Shown piece by piece: positions 16,036 to 26,445 of a stretch of 64,000 nt of DNA. The stretch is from an uncultured Paracoccaceae bacterium. GTDB taxonomy: Bacteria > Pseudomonadota > Alphaproteobacteria > Rhodobacterales > Rhodobacteraceae. The stretch is from assembly GCA_947493335.1 (NCBI GenBank), contig CANLQO010000001.1:1550001-1614000 (forward strand). Reading direction: 5' to 3'. The notes below the pieces were generated by a model. It saw only the letters and a list, made by a program, of their open reading frames with translations. It was not told the DNA's origin and did not search any database. A program made the translations under genes and the position numbers. Within the stretch, counting starts at the first letter, position 1, and every line of letters starts with the position of its first letter.

Positions 16036-17502
16036 TCAGCCCTCGAACTGATCCGCGACCAGCCGGTTCAGCGCGGCCACGCCCCAGCCCGTGGCACCGC
16101 CCGGGGCCAGCGCCGTGCCGCCCTTGATATGGGCCACGCCTGCGATATCCAGATGGCACCACGGCATGTCGTCTTTCACGAAGCGCTGCAGGAATTGCGC
16201 TGCCGTGATCGACCCTGCAGGCCGCCCGCCGGTGTTCTTGATATCGGCAATCCGACTTTTGATCAGCTTGTCGTATCCTTTGCCCAAGGGCAGCCGCCAC
16301 GCGCCTTCGCCCTCGGCCTCTGCCGCTTTCAGGAACTGGCCCGCCAGCACGTCGTCATTGCTGAAAACGCCCGCGTTTTCATGGCCCAGCGCGATGATCA
16401 CAGCGCCGGTCAATGTGGCAAGGTTGATCATCCCCTTGGGCTTGAACCGCTCTTGCGCGTACCACAGCACATCGGCCAGCACCAAACGCCCCTCGGCGTC
16501 GGTATTGATGATTTCAATCGTGGTGCCCGACATCGCCGTGACCACATCACCGGGGCGCGTGGCTGTGCCGCTGGGCATGTTTTCCACCAGCCCCACAAGC
16601 CCCACCACATTGGCCTTTGCCTTGCGCAGGGCCAGCGTCCGCATGACACCCGCAACAACGCCCGCACCGCCCATGTCCATGGTCATGTCTTCCATGCCCG
16701 CTGCCGGTTTCAGGCTGATCCCGCCGGTGTCAAAGACCACCCCCTTGCCGACCAGTGCAAATGGGTCCTCATCCCCGGCGCCATTCCACTGCATCACCAC
16801 AACCTTCGACGGGCTGGCAGAGCCCTGCCCGACGCTCAAAAGCGACCGCATGCCCAGCTTTTCCAGCTCGGGCTCTTCCAGGATTTCAACCTCAAGCCCC
16901 AATTCCTGCATTGCGGCCAGCCGGGCGGCAAAATCATCCGTTGTCAGCACGTTCGCAGGCTCATTGGTCAGATCGCGGGTAAAGAATACACCCTCGGCGA
17001 CCGCCATGCCGGTGCGTGCTGCTTTGGCCACCTCTTCGGGCTTGGACACCATCAGCGTGGCGCTGCCCTTGGGGTCACCATCCTTGGACTTATGCACGTC
17101 AAAGTCATAAGCCCGCAGTGCAAGACCCAGCGCCACCTCTTCGGCGCGCCCCAAGGCACCCGCCACCACTGTCGCGCCTTCCTTGCCCAGCGCCTTGCCA
17201 ATCGCGGCCCCGGCCTTGCGCGCCTCGGCGACGCCGGGGCGTTTGGACAACTTGATGACCAGCACCGCCCGCGCAGCCATGCCCGCCGGATAGCCCATGC
17301 GCAGCGCGTCGCCTTCACTGGCCTTTTCAAACGCCTCGCTTTCCACCAGCCGTGCCAGCGCCTTGCGGCTCAGCGTGTTGACCTTGCGCGCACCCGCATC
17401 CAGCTTACCGTCCGGCGTGACAAAGACCGCCACGATCCCCTGCACCGCGCCCAGCGCGTCCAGATCAACAGCTTCAAATCGAATATCAACGGGCGAGGTC
17501 AT
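16036..17502 (-). CDS. pepA: Leucyl aminopeptidase (M17)
   Basis: 488 residues. The C-terminal catalytic domain carries the M17 signature NTDAEGRL with the two-metal ligands, plus GKGVVFDTGGISLKPA and MDMGGAG. The start at 17502 is supported by homologous MTSPVDIRFEAVDLDALG; a longer in-frame start adds unrelated residues. It removes N-terminal residues from peptides; some PepA also bind DNA. Divergent from lptF. Confidence 0.95.
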   Translation of the reverse strand: MTSPVDIRFEAVDLDALGAVQGIVAVFVTPDGKLDAGARKVNTLSRKALARLVESEAFEKASEGDALRMGYPAGMAARAVLVIKLSKRPGVAEARKAGAAIGKALGKEGATVVAGALGRAEEVALGLALRAYDFDVHKSKDGDPKGSATLMVSKPEEVAKAARTGMAVAEGVFFTRDLTNEPANVLTTDDFAARLAAMQELGLEVEILEEPELEKLGMRSLLSVGQGSASPSKVVVMQWNGAGDEDPFALVGKGVVFDTGGISLKPAAGMEDMTMDMGGAGVVAGVMRTLALRKAKANVVGLVGLVENMPSGTATRPGDVVTAMSGTTIEIINTDAEGRLVLADVLWYAQERFKPKGMINLATLTGAVIIALGHENAGVFSNDDVLAGQFLKAAEAEGEGAWRLPLGKGYDKLIKSRIADIKNTGGRPAGSITAAQFLQRFVKDDMPWCHLDIAGVAHIKGGTALAPGGATGWGVAALNRLVADQFEG

Positions 17503-17617
17503 GATGCGGGTTTTCCTGTGTTCGGGGCTTAATCCCCAATCCCTAGCGATCCGCCGCCACAATGACCAGTTTGCAGTTTTGTCCCGCCCCCGCTTGCGCT
17601 AGTTTCGCGGCAAAAGA

Positions 17618-18757
17618 ATGGGGTGCGGGCACTTGCCGCGATTTGACCGATACATGCTGGCGCAGCTCATGGTGCTCTTTGGCTTCTTCAGCCTTGTGCT
17701 TGTGATGGTCTATTGGATCAATCAGGCGGTCCGGCTTTTTGATCAACTCATCGCTGACGGCCAGTCTTTTGGCGTGTTTCTGGAATTCACGGCTCTGTCG
17801 TTGCCCGGTGTGATCCGCCTTGCCCTGCCGCTCGCGGCCTTTGCGGCCTCGGTCTATGTCACCAACCGGATGAGCACCGAATCCGAGCTGGTCGTCGTGC
17901 AGGCCACCGGCTTTTCGCCCTGGCGCATGGCGCGGCCCGTGCTGGTCTTTGGCCTGATCGTTGCTGCGCTGATGTCGGTGCTGATGCACCTGCTGGTGCC
18001 GCTGTCGACAGCACAACTCAATGACCGGCAAGGCGAGATTGCCCAGAACGTCACCGCACGCATCCTGACAGAGGGCCAGTTCCTTGAACCTGCCCCCGGC
18101 ATCACTGTCTATATCCGTGAAATCACCCCGGGCGGAGAATTGCGTGATGTCTTCCTGTCCGACCTGCGCGATCCGGCGGCAGAGGTGACCTATACCGCCG
18201 CGCAGGCCTATCTGGTGCGTTCTGCTGATGACGCGCAACTTGTGATGGTCGACGGCCTTGCCCAGACATTGCGCACCGGCAGCAACCGGCTTTTCACCAC
18301 CTCCTTCACCGACTTTGCCTATAACATCGGCGACCTGATCGCCGTTGCCCCCCGCGATGGCCGCACCGCGCGCGAACTCATGACGTGGGAATTGCTCAAC
18401 CCCACGCCCGCGCTCGAGGCCGAGACGGGCCGCACCGCCGCCCAGCTTGTCGCGGACGCCCATGACCGTATTTCTCAGGCGCTTCTGGGGACTGTCGCGG
18501 CGCTTTTGGGCTTTGCCGCCCTTGTCATCGGCGGGTTCAGCCGTTTCGGGGTCTGGCGGCAGATTGTCGGCGCGATCTTCCTGATCATCGTGATCAAAGC
18601 GCTGGAAACGACGGGCCTTAATATCGCGCGCACCACGCCAGGCATGTGGTACGCCAGCTACCTCGCCGTGGCCTCTGGTGCGCTGATCATCCTTGCGCTG
18701 CTTTACCTCGCCACCAAGCCGTTCCTCTTCAAGCGCAAACCGGGGGCGCTGGCATGA
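17618..18757 (+). CDS. lptF: LPS export permease LptF
   Basis: 379 residues with six membrane spans and a large periplasmic beta-jellyroll (about 105-270). It works with LptG and the LptB ATPase to extract LPS from the inner membrane. The conserved start RFDRYMLAQLMVLFGFFS is in place; translation may begin at ATG 17618 or at the in-frame TTG 17633 (LPRFDRYML), which fits the family better. It overlaps lptG by 4 bases. Confidence 0.93.
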   Translation: MGCGHLPRFDRYMLAQLMVLFGFFSLVLVMVYWINQAVRLFDQLIADGQSFGVFLEFTALSLPGVIRLALPLAAFAASVYVTNRMSTESELVVVQATGFSPWRMARPVLVFGLIVAALMSVLMHLLVPLSTAQLNDRQGEIAQNVTARILTEGQFLEPAPGITVYIREITPGGELRDVFLSDLRDPAAEVTYTAAQAYLVRSADDAQLVMVDGLAQTLRTGSNRLFTTSFTDFAYNIGDLIAVAPRDGRTARELMTWELLNPTPALEAETGRTAAQLVADAHDRISQALLGTVAALLGFAALVIGGFSRFGVWRQIVGAIFLIIVIKALETTGLNIARTTPGMWYASYLAVASGALIILALLYLATKPFLFKRKPGALA

Positions 18758-19848
18758 TCCTGGATCGTTACTTTGCCCGCCGTTTTGTGATGATCTTTGC
18801 AGGCGTGTTTTTTATCTTCCTGCTGATCTCTGGCTTCATTGGCCTGGTGGACCAGTTGCGCCGGTTTTCGGGCTCTGACGCCACGTTTGCGCAAATCTTC
18901 CGCCTCTCGCTTCTTGCGATCCCGCAATCCATCTACGGTATCCTGCCGCTGATCATGATTATCTCGACGATCTCGCTTTTTCTGGGCCTCGCGCGCAGTT
19001 CGGAAATGGTCGTTACCCGTGCGGCAGGCCGCTCTGCCCTGCGCGCGCTGGTGCCGCCCGCGATGATGGCGCTGATTATCGGCATGGTGGCCGTCGCCGT
19101 CTTCAATCCCATCGTGGCCGCCACGTCGCGGCAATACGACATCCGGGCGAACCTCTTGACCGGCGAAAGCCCGATCCTGTCGCTGGGTGAAACCGGGCTC
19201 TGGTTACGGCAGGGCGATGAAACGGGCCAAACCGTGATCCGCGCTGCCGGGGCGAACCTTGCCGGGACCCAGCTTCAGGATGTGTCTTTCATCACATTTG
19301 CGCCCGGTGGCGGCCCGGTCGACCGGATCGACGCGGCAACCGCCACCCTTGTGGATGGCAACTGGCAATTGACGCAGGCCAAACGCTGGCCCCTCGCCCC
19401 CAACACCGTGCCAGAGGCGCAGGCCACAACCGCCGCAGCGCTTGCGATCCCCTCAACCCTCACCCCCGACCAGATCCGCAACAGCTTCGGCACACCCTCG
19501 TCGATCTCGATCTGGGATCTGCCCGCCTTTATCGACCGTCTGCGCACCTCGGGCTTTTCCGCCCAGCGCCATTCGGTCTGGTTCCAGATGGAGGTGGCGC
19601 TGCCGGTCTTTCTGGTCGCCATGGTGATGATCGGGGCCGCCTTTACCCTGCGCCACCAGCGTGGCGGGCGCACCGGTCTCGCAGTGCTGCTGGCGATCCT
19701 TCTGTCCTTCACCCTCTACTTCCTGCGCAACTTCGCGCAGATCCTTGGCGAAAACGGCGATGTCCCTGCCGCGCTTGCCGCATGGGCACCACCCCTCATC
19801 GCCATCGGCCTCGCCATGGGCCTCTTGCTGCACCGGGAAGAGGGGTGA
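18754..19848 (+). CDS. lptG: LPS export permease LptG
   Basis: 364 residues, opening MILDRYFARRFVMIFAGVFF, with the same six-span plus jellyroll layout as LptF. The ATGA overlap with lptF and a TGATG overlap with lptD point to a translationally coupled operon. It forms the LptB2FG transporter with LptF. Confidence 0.93.
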   Translation: MILDRYFARRFVMIFAGVFFIFLLISGFIGLVDQLRRFSGSDATFAQIFRLSLLAIPQSIYGILPLIMIISTISLFLGLARSSEMVVTRAAGRSALRALVPPAMMALIIGMVAVAVFNPIVAATSRQYDIRANLLTGESPILSLGETGLWLRQGDETGQTVIRAAGANLAGTQLQDVSFITFAPGGGPVDRIDAATATLVDGNWQLTQAKRWPLAPNTVPEAQATTAAALAIPSTLTPDQIRNSFGTPSSISIWDLPAFIDRLRTSGFSAQRHSVWFQMEVALPVFLVAMVMIGAAFTLRHQRGGRTGLAVLLAILLSFTLYFLRNFAQILGENGDVPAALAAWAPPLIAIGLAMGLLLHREEG

Positions 19849-21938
19849 TGCGCTGGCTCCTCCTTTTTCTGCTGCTGCCGTTCGCGGCAGTGGCGCAAAC
19901 GCCCGCGACGCTGATCGCCGACAGCGTAACCGTCGAAGGCGGCGAACGCCTCATTGCGCGCGGCAATATCGAAGTCTTCGCTGATGGCACCCGCATGTCG
20001 GCCGCACAGATTACCTATGACCGCCCCTCTGACCGGCTCACCATTGCAGGTCCGATTTTCATCACCACGCCCGATGGCGCGATCCTGACGGCCGACCGCG
20101 CCACCCTTGACCCACGACTTGAAAACGGTGTGCTGCTGGGCGCGCGCCTTGTGCTGAACCAGCAATTGCAACTTGCCGCCAATCAGATCGACCGGGCAGA
20201 AGGGCGCTATTCCCAGCTTTACAAAACCGCCGTCACGTCCTGCCACGTCTGTGGTGGCAAGGCGCCCTTATGGGAAATCCGCGCCCGCCGCATCGTGCAT
20301 GATGAAGACGCGGGCCAGCTTTACTTTACCGGCGCGCAGTTTCGCGTGGCTGGCGTGCCTTTGGTCTATCTGCCGCGTGTACGCCTGCCTGATCCCACCG
20401 TGGACCGGGCCACCGGTCTTCTGATCCCGCGCATCCGCTCCACCGACCGGCTGGGTGTGGGGCTCAAGCTGCCCTATTTCATCACGCTGGGCGATCACCG
20501 CGATGTGCTGCTCACGCCCTATATCTCGCCCAATACCCGCACGCTTGAGGCGCGCTATCGGCAGGCGTTTCTACGCGGTGATATCTCGATCAGTGCCGCC
20601 GTCAGCGACGACACCCTGACCGCTGACAACCAGCGCGGCTATATCTTTGCCGAAGGCACCTTTGATCTGGGCGGCGGCTATACCCTCAACTTCGACGCCG
20701 AGGCCACGACGGACGATGCCTACCTGCTGGACTACGGCTATTCCGACAAGGACCGGCTTGATACGGCGATCAGCCTGACCCGTGTCACCGACAACACGCT
20801 TTTGAACGCCAGCTTCACCTACTACCAGACCCTGCGCGATGATGAATTGAACCGCACCCTGCCCCCCATCGTGGCGGATGTGACCTATGACCGGCGCTTT
20901 GCGGCCCTTGGCGGCACCCTGACGCTGGGGGCCTCTGGCGATGCGATCATCCGCTACGGCGATGCCACCGGTGACGATGGCCGTGACGTGACCCGCCTTG
21001 GGGCCTCTGCCGCCTGGGACCGCACCTGGGTTGCTTCTTCGGGCTTGCTGACAACGGCCACCGCCGATCTGCGGGCCGACTGGTATCAGGTCAACGACGC
21101 TGTCGCCTTTGCACAGGACCTGACCCGCGCGGTGCCGACGCTTGGCGTCACCTTCCGCTATCCGCTCAGCAAACAGACCGCCAATGCGTCCCACCTGCTG
21201 GAGCCCGCCGTGGCGCTGGCATGGTCGGACCTCTACGGCGATGCCGTCCCGAATGAGGACAGCACGCGCCCCGAATTCGACACCGCCAATCTTTTGTCCC
21301 TCACCCGCTTTCCTGGTGACGACGCGGTTGAAACCGGGGGCCGTGGCGCGCTGGGGCTGACCTATACCCGTGTGGGCCGAGGCGGCAGCCACACATCGCT
21401 GACCTTTGGCCGCATCTTCCGGCAAGACGCGCTGCCCGGCTTTACGGTGACCTCCGGCAATCGGGATACGCGATCCGACTGGCTGGTGGCGGGCCATGTG
21501 CTGTTGCCGCAAGGGCTGCGCATCGCGGGCCGCAGCCTTTTTGCGGATGACTTCCAGCCTGTGCTGGCGCAGGCCCTTGTGGACTGGCAGACCGAGACCC
21601 TGAACCTCGGGGCCGCCTATATCTACCAGATTGCCGATGGTGAGGTCGGACGCTCTGACACCGTGTCGGAATGGTCGGTCGATGGCACCGTGCGCCTGTC
21701 GCCTGCATGGGCCGTCAGTTTTGATGCCCGCTATGACATTATCGCCGATGCCCCCGCCACCGCCGGGCTGGGCGTGGAATGGCGCAATGAATGCGTGACG
21801 GTCGATCTTTCGGTCTCGCGCCGCTATACGTCTTCCACTACGGTGGACCCATCGACGGATTACGGGTTATCGGTGTCACTGGCGGGCTTTTCCGCTGCTT
21901 CTGTCACCGGTCGCCCGACGGCCCGCTGTACGCAATAA
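19848..21938 (+). CDS. lptD: LPS-assembly protein LptD (outer membrane)
   Basis: 696 residues with a signal peptide MRWLLLFLLLPFAAVA/QT. The N-terminal LptA-like jellyroll (VTVEGGERLIARGNIEVFADG) precedes a beta-barrel with the family block RVRLPDPTVDRATGLLIPRI. It delivers LPS to the outer leaflet. Cys pairs that form disulfides in E. coli LptD are few here (CHVCGGKAPLW near 130, and a Cys near the C-terminus). It is followed by surA, which folds LptD in other bacteria. Confidence 0.93.
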   Translation: MRWLLLFLLLPFAAVAQTPATLIADSVTVEGGERLIARGNIEVFADGTRMSAAQITYDRPSDRLTIAGPIFITTPDGAILTADRATLDPRLENGVLLGARLVLNQQLQLAANQIDRAEGRYSQLYKTAVTSCHVCGGKAPLWEIRARRIVHDEDAGQLYFTGAQFRVAGVPLVYLPRVRLPDPTVDRATGLLIPRIRSTDRLGVGLKLPYFITLGDHRDVLLTPYISPNTRTLEARYRQAFLRGDISISAAVSDDTLTADNQRGYIFAEGTFDLGGGYTLNFDAEATTDDAYLLDYGYSDKDRLDTAISLTRVTDNTLLNASFTYYQTLRDDELNRTLPPIVADVTYDRRFAALGGTLTLGASGDAIIRYGDATGDDGRDVTRLGASAAWDRTWVASSGLLTTATADLRADWYQVNDAVAFAQDLTRAVPTLGVTFRYPLSKQTANASHLLEPAVALAWSDLYGDAVPNEDSTRPEFDTANLLSLTRFPGDDAVETGGRGALGLTYTRVGRGGSHTSLTFGRIFRQDALPGFTVTSGNRDTRSDWLVAGHVLLPQGLRIAGRSLFADDFQPVLAQALVDWQTETLNLGAAYIYQIADGEVGRSDTVSEWSVDGTVRLSPAWAVSFDARYDIIADAPATAGLGVEWRNECVTVDLSVSRRYTSSTTVDPSTDYGLSVSLAGFSAASVTGRPTARCTQ

Positions 21939-21957
21939 CCAGACGACCCAAAGGACA

Positions 21958-23160
21958 ATGACGATGCGCCTTGCGACCTTCCTGCTGACGATCCTGCTGG
22001 CCCTGCCCGCCGCCATCGCATCCGCCCAGAATTTCTCTCCTGCGATCACCGTGGACGACAAGGTTGTGACCGTGTTCGAACTGGAACAGCGCCGCAAACT
22101 CCTGGAACTGTTCCGCACCCCCGGCGACCTGACCAAGCTGGCGCGTGAGCAGCTGATCGACGACCGGCTCAAGCAGATCGCGCTGGATCGCGCGGGCCTG
22201 TCGATCACCCCCGAAGCGCTTGCTAATGAAGTCGATGCCTTCGCCGCCCGCGCCAACCTCAGCACGGACCAATTCACCACCATTCTGGCGCAGAACGGCG
22301 TGGCCTTTGAAACCCTGCAGGAATTTGTCCGCATGGGTGTCAGCTGGCGCGACTACATCCGCTCGCGCTACGGCAATGCGGTGAATATCACCGCCGCCGA
22401 CATTGACCGCGCGCTGGGGCAATCAGGCACCGGTGCCGACGGGATTGAGGTGCTTTTGTCCGAGATCATCCTGCCCGCCCCACCGCAACGCGCCGCACAG
22501 GCCAATGCGCTGGCCAGCCAGATTTCGCAGACAACCTCGCAGGCGCAGTTTTCCAGCTTTGCGCGGCAGTATTCCGCGCTGCCTTCGCGCAACAACGGCG
22601 GGCGGCTCGGCTGGTTGCCGATCTCCAACTATCCGCCGCAACTGCAAAGCCTGATCCTTGGGCTGTCACCGGGTGAGGTCACGGCCCCCATAGGCATCAC
22701 CAATGGCGTCGCATTGTTCCAGATGCGCGGCGTGCGCGAGGTGGCCTCTGCGCCCAAGCCGCCCACATCCATCGAATATGCCGCCTATTACATCCCCGGT
22801 GCCGGGACAGAGGCAGGCCGCGCCGCCGCTGCCCGTCTGGCGCTGGATGTGGATGTCTGTGATGACCTTTACGGTGCAGCCCGTGGGCAATCGCCCGAGG
22901 TGTTGGAACGCAACGCCCGCGCGCCATCGGAGATCCCGCAAGACATCGCAATTGAACTGGCACGGCTCGACCGGGGCGAGGTCAGCTATAACGTCACGCG
23001 CGGCGACAACATCGTCTTCTTGATGCTGTGCAACCGCGTCACCGGTGACGGCGGCGGCGACCGTGACGCGGTGGCCAACCGGCTGCGCAGTCAGCGTCTT
23101 TCGGGCTATGCCGATGCGCTGCTGGAAGACCTGCGCGCCGCTGCCCAAATCAACGGCTGA
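21958..23160 (+). CDS. surA: SurA-like periplasmic chaperone / peptidyl-prolyl isomerase
   Basis: 400 residues with a signal peptide (LATFLLTILLALPAAIASAQ). A SurA_N helical domain (about 30-150) binds unfolded outer-membrane proteins, and one parvulin-type domain follows (EVLLSEIILPAP ... GGRLGWLPISNYPPQLQ ... GEVTAPIGITNGVALFQMR). E. coli SurA has two parvulin domains; alphaproteobacterial versions have one. It is between lptD and pdxA, overlapping pdxA by one base. Confidence 0.9.
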   Translation: MTMRLATFLLTILLALPAAIASAQNFSPAITVDDKVVTVFELEQRRKLLELFRTPGDLTKLAREQLIDDRLKQIALDRAGLSITPEALANEVDAFAARANLSTDQFTTILAQNGVAFETLQEFVRMGVSWRDYIRSRYGNAVNITAADIDRALGQSGTGADGIEVLLSEIILPAPPQRAAQANALASQISQTTSQAQFSSFARQYSALPSRNNGGRLGWLPISNYPPQLQSLILGLSPGEVTAPIGITNGVALFQMRGVREVASAPKPPTSIEYAAYYIPGAGTEAGRAAAARLALDVDVCDDLYGAARGQSPEVLERNARAPSEIPQDIAIELARLDRGEVSYNVTRGDNIVFLMLCNRVTGDGGGDRDAVANRLRSQRLSGYADALLEDLRAAAQING

Positions 23161-24089
23161 TGTCACAAGCCCCCATCGTGATTTCCTGTGGCGAGCCTGC
23201 GGGCATCGGGCCAGAGATCGCCGTGGCCGCATGGGCCGCGCTGCGTGACGACGTGCCGCTGCTGTGGATCGGTGATCCCAGCCACCTGCCGCCTGAAACC
23301 CCTTCAGACTTTCCGGTGCTGGCGCGGGACTTTGGTGCCCCCCGCGTACCGGGCCAGCCCAACCCCGCCCATGCGCAAGGGGTGATCGATGCCATTGCCG
23401 ATGGGGTCGCGATGGTCAGTGACGGTCAGGCCCGCGCGATCTGCACCGCGCCCATTCACAAGGCCGCTTTGAAGGACGGGGCCGATTTTCCCTATCCCGG
23501 CCACACTGAATATCTCTCTGCTTTGGCCGGGGACGTGCCGGTGGTGATGATGCTGGCCTGTGACGCCCTGCGCGTTGTGCCTGCAACAATCCACATTCCA
23601 CTGGCGGATGTCCCGGCCCAACTCACTGCCCGGCTGCTGACCGACACCGCCCTGATCACCGCGCGCGCGCTCAAGCGCGACTTTGGCATTCCCGCCCCCC
23701 GGATCGCCGTCGCGGGCCTGAACCCGCACGCAGGCGAAGACGGCAAGATGGGCATGGAAGAGATTGAGATGATCACGCCCGTCATCACCGCCCTGCGCGC
23801 ACAAGGCCTTGATATCTTCGGCCCGCTCTCGGCCGATACGATGTTTCATGCGGGCGCGCGTGCGGGCTATGATGCCGCACTTTGCATGTATCACGATCAG
23901 GCGCTCATTCCGATCAAGACGCTGGATTTCTCCGGCGGCGTGAATGTGACGCTGGGCCTGCCATTTATCCGCACCTCGCCCGATCACGGCACCGCCTTTG
24001 ACATCGCGGGCACCGGGCGCGCGGATGCGACATCCATGATCGCCGCGATCCGCATGGCCGCGCAGATGGCCACGGCGCGGGGGGCGTGA
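23160..24089 (+). CDS. pdxA: 4-hydroxythreonine-4-phosphate dehydrogenase
   Basis: 309 residues. Step in pyridoxal 5'-phosphate synthesis: NAD-dependent oxidation of 4-phosphohydroxy-threonine. The family blocks [43 protein letters not shown] and [15 protein letters not shown] are present, including the metal-binding His residues. It overlaps surA by one base, and the surA-pdxA-rsmA order is conserved across proteobacteria. Confidence 0.96.
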   Translation: MSQAPIVISCGEPAGIGPEIAVAAWAALRDDVPLLWIGDPSHLPPETPSDFPVLARDFGAPRVPGQPNPAHAQGVIDAIADGVAMVSDGQARAICTAPIHKAALKDGADFPYPGHTEYLSALAGDVPVVMMLACDALRVVPATIHIPLADVPAQLTARLLTDTALITARALKRDFGIPAPRIAVAGLNPHAGEDGKMGMEEIEMITPVITALRAQGLDIFGPLSADTMFHAGARAGYDAALCMYHDQALIPIKTLDFSGGVNVTLGLPFIRTSPDHGTAFDIAGTGRADATSMIAAIRMAAQMATARGA

Positions 24090-24094
24090 TGCGC

Positions 24095-24117
24095 TTTTTC
24101 CTGCGGAAAAACCGCAG
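24095..24117. other. Two overlapping alternative hairpins after pdxA
   Basis: TTTTTCC-TGC-GGAAAAA (24095-24111) and CTGCGG-AAAAA-CCGCAG (24101-24117) share bases and are mutually exclusive. They start 6 bases past the pdxA stop and lead into a copy of the dispersed 24-bp repeat. Possibly a weak terminator or processing site between pdxA and rsmA. Confidence 0.45.
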
Positions 24118-24126
24118 CCTCCGGCG

Positions 24127-24150
24127 GGCATATTTTCATTCAAAAGAAAG
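24127..24150 (-). repeat. Dispersed 24-bp repeat, copy 1
   Basis: On the minus strand it begins CTTTCTTTTGAATGAAAA and ends TATGCC. Three further copies are at 35268, 56242 and 63343, all intergenic. Confidence 0.75.
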
Positions 24151-24159
24151 ACAGGCCTT

Positions 24160-24993
24160 GTGATCGATGATCTGCCGCCCCTGCGTCAGGTGATTGACGC
24201 CCATGGCATCGCGGCCAAGAAATCGCTTGGCCAGAATTTTCTGCTCGACCTGAACCTGACCGCCAAGATTGCCCGGCTGGCGGGTGATCTGCAGGACCAT
24301 GACGTGTTAGAGGTCGGCCCCGGCCCCGGTGGATTGACCCGCGGGCTTCTGGCCGAAGGCGCGCGACGCGTGCTGGCGATCGAAAAAGACCCCCGCTGTG
24401 CGCCTGCCCTGCAACAGATTGCCGACCGCTATCCTGACCGGCTGTCGTTTGTGATCGGCGATGCGCTGGATGTAGATGTCACCGCCCATCTGACCCCGCC
24501 CTACAAGATCGCTGCAAACCTGCCCTATAACGTGGGCACCGAACTGCTTGTGCGCTGGCTGACGCCGCCCGTTTGGCCGCCGCAATGGTCGTCGCTGACG
24601 CTGATGTTCCAGCGCGAGGTGGCGCAGCGCATCACAGCGCAGCCCGGGTCAAAGGCCTATGGGCGGCTGGCGCTTTTGGCGCAATGGCGCAGCGACCCAC
24701 GCATCGTGCTCGACCTGCCGCCCGAGGCGTTCAGCCCCGCGCCCAAGGTCTCTTCTGCTGTCGTGCATCTGACCGCCCTGCCTGCACCGCGCTTTCCGGC
24801 CAACGCCGGGACATTAAACCGCGTGGTCGCTTCGGCCTTTAACCAACGCCGCAAGATGCTGCGCTCTGCGCTGAAATCCGTCTCACCGCAGATCGAGGAT
24901 CACCTGATCGCCGCAGGAATCAAACCCACTGAGCGGGCCGAACAGGTGGGGTTAGAGGCGTTTTGCGCCCTTGCGCGCAGCCTTGATGGCTAG
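24160..24993 (+). CDS. rsmA: 16S rRNA dimethyladenosine transferase
   Basis: 277 residues from a GTG start. Dimethylates two adjacent adenosines near the 3' end of 16S rRNA. Motifs: [13 protein letters not shown] motif [16 protein letters not shown], and the catalytic [11 protein letters not shown]. It is convergent with the methyltransferase at 24990 and overlaps it by 4 bases through a shared CTAG. Confidence 0.96.
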   Translation: MIDDLPPLRQVIDAHGIAAKKSLGQNFLLDLNLTAKIARLAGDLQDHDVLEVGPGPGGLTRGLLAEGARRVLAIEKDPRCAPALQQIADRYPDRLSFVIGDALDVDVTAHLTPPYKIAANLPYNVGTELLVRWLTPPVWPPQWSSLTLMFQREVAQRITAQPGSKAYGRLALLAQWRSDPRIVLDLPPEAFSPAPKVSSAVVHLTALPAPRFPANAGTLNRVVASAFNQRRKMLRSALKSVSPQIEDHLIAAGIKPTERAEQVGLEAFCALARSLDG

Positions 24994-25595
24994 CGGCTGC
25001 GTGCCACGATCATGCAGTTGTTGCTGCCGCGTGGCACCATATCGCAGCTCAGAATCTCGAAACCCGCGGTGCGGACCATCCGCTCCATCGTGGCGGGCGA
25101 TGTGACGCTCAGCCGTGGTCTGCGCCCCAAGGCCTTGCGCAGGATGTCCGGCAGGCGCAGCGCCGAGGCCGAACCGCTGACCGTCACCGTGCGCGACAGC
25201 AACAGACCACCCGGCCGCAACAACCCATGCGCCCGGCTGAGCGCGCGGGGTATGTCGTCCAACTGGTGCAGCACATCAATGGCAATCACCGCATCCAGAT
25301 GTCGCGGCAGGCTGGCGTCCTCGGCACTCAGGTTCACACAGTCGACATTTTGCAAATGGCGGGTCCGGGCCTTGGCGACATCAACCAGATCCCCGGCTGC
25401 GTCGCTGCAAATGTAACGCTTGACCTCTGCGGCGAATGCGACGGCCATCCGGCCATCCCGGCCGCCCAGTTCCAAAACGGTTTGATCCGGCTTCAAATAG
25501 CTTTTGAAGCGTTCCACCGTGGCCCACTCTGTTGCCGATCCCGGTTCATGCGCCACCGCTCGCAGGTGCTGGCCCTGCGCCGTTTCGTCTGTCAT
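24990..25595 (-). CDS. Class I SAM-dependent methyltransferase
   Basis: 201 residues. SAM-binding motif [15 protein letters not shown] near residue 40, acidic loop after CSDAAGD, and a motif IV-V region [18 protein letters not shown]. Sequence resembles small-molecule or ubiquinone-type methyltransferases, but the substrate is unknown. It stands alone on its strand, with its own promoter region to the right. Confidence 0.75.
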   Translation of the reverse strand: MTDETAQGQHLRAVAHEPGSATEWATVERFKSYLKPDQTVLELGGRDGRMAVAFAAEVKRYICSDAAGDLVDVAKARTRHLQNVDCVNLSAEDASLPRHLDAVIAIDVLHQLDDIPRALSRAHGLLRPGGLLLSRTVTVSGSASALRLPDILRKALGRRPRLSVTSPATMERMVRTAGFEILSCDMVPRGSNNCMIVARSR

Positions 25596-25698
25596 TCAGT
25601 CGTCTCCCGACGGGCCCGGCAAAGCGATTCCCGATCATCCCATGTAAACGCTTACCTCAACGTAAAGTTCCGCAAAACCTGACTTTCAGACAGGTCAC

Positions 25699-25722
25699 GA
25701 AAAACCCCGCTCAGTGGCGGGG
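25699..25722 (-). terminator. Rho-independent terminator for the DUF4167 gene
   Basis: On the minus strand CCCCGC-CACTGA-GCGGGG is followed by TTTTTC. It lies about 10 bases past the DUF4167 stop. Six perfect G-C pairs plus the T-run make this a strong call. Confidence 0.85.
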
Positions 25723-25731
25723 CTTTCAAGA

Positions 25732-26256
25732 CTATTCGGCAGCTTCGGGGGCGTCGCCCTGTTCGGCTTGCGGCGCTTCGGGCTTGGGTGGCCGCGGCTT
25801 GCGCTGGCGCGGCTTGCGTGGCGGCTTGGCCTCCTGGCCGGGCTGTTCTTCGCCGCGCGCTTCGGGCGTGTCGACCAGACCGCTATCAGGCTGATCGCCA
25901 CCGCCTGCGGCCTCTTCCTGTGCACGCAAACGTTCGTTGCGCTCGCGGTCCCGCTCGGCCTGACGCTGGCGGTTCTGTTCTTCCTGTTCTTCGCGCTTGG
26001 CCTCAACCTCGCGCTGCGCCTCGGCCAGCAGACGGGTGTAATGCTCTGCGTGCTGGGCATAGTTTTCCGCATCCACGCGGTCCCCGGCCAGCACCGCATC
26101 CCGGTGCAACTGGTTGTATTTTTCGATGATCTGTTGCGGCGTTCCGCGCACCTTCCCGTCAGGGCCCGAGCTGTCAAACACCCGGTTGATGATATTCCCG
26201 CCTGAGGGGCGGTTATTGCGGTTCTTGTTCCGCGACCGCGACTTCGAAGATCTCAT
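25732..26256 (-). CDS. DUF4167 protein with basic and acidic low-complexity tail
   Basis: 174 residues. The DUF4167 core is the first ~85 residues: basic head MRSSKSRSRNKNRNNR, then NIINRVFDSSGPDGKVRG and QQIIEKYNQLHRDAVLAGDRVDAE, which is highly conserved in alphaproteobacteria. The rest is a charged coiled coil (EAKREEQEEQNRQRQAERDR) and a Pro/Lys/Glu tail. Function unknown; the head suggests RNA binding. In most alphaproteobacteria it follows prmC and prfA, as here. Confidence 0.88.
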   Translation of the reverse strand: MRSSKSRSRNKNRNNRPSGGNIINRVFDSSGPDGKVRGTPQQIIEKYNQLHRDAVLAGDRVDAENYAQHAEHYTRLLAEAQREVEAKREEQEEQNRQRQAERDRERNERLRAQEEAAGGGDQPDSGLVDTPEARGEEQPGQEAKPPRKPRQRKPRPPKPEAPQAEQGDAPEAAE

Positions 26257-26445
26257 GATGTGCTTTCGTCAAGCCTGTGGCAAATGTTGCGCTTTGCGGG
26301 CAATCGCAGCAGTGCGATCAAATGGCCCAAGCGATGTTTGGCGACACGTCGGTGTGAGCATCCTGCTCAACCAGCGACGCCCTTCAAAAAGCATGAAGTT
26401 GCGCGCAACACAAGCCCAAAACCCTTAACAGAGCGCTAAAAGCCG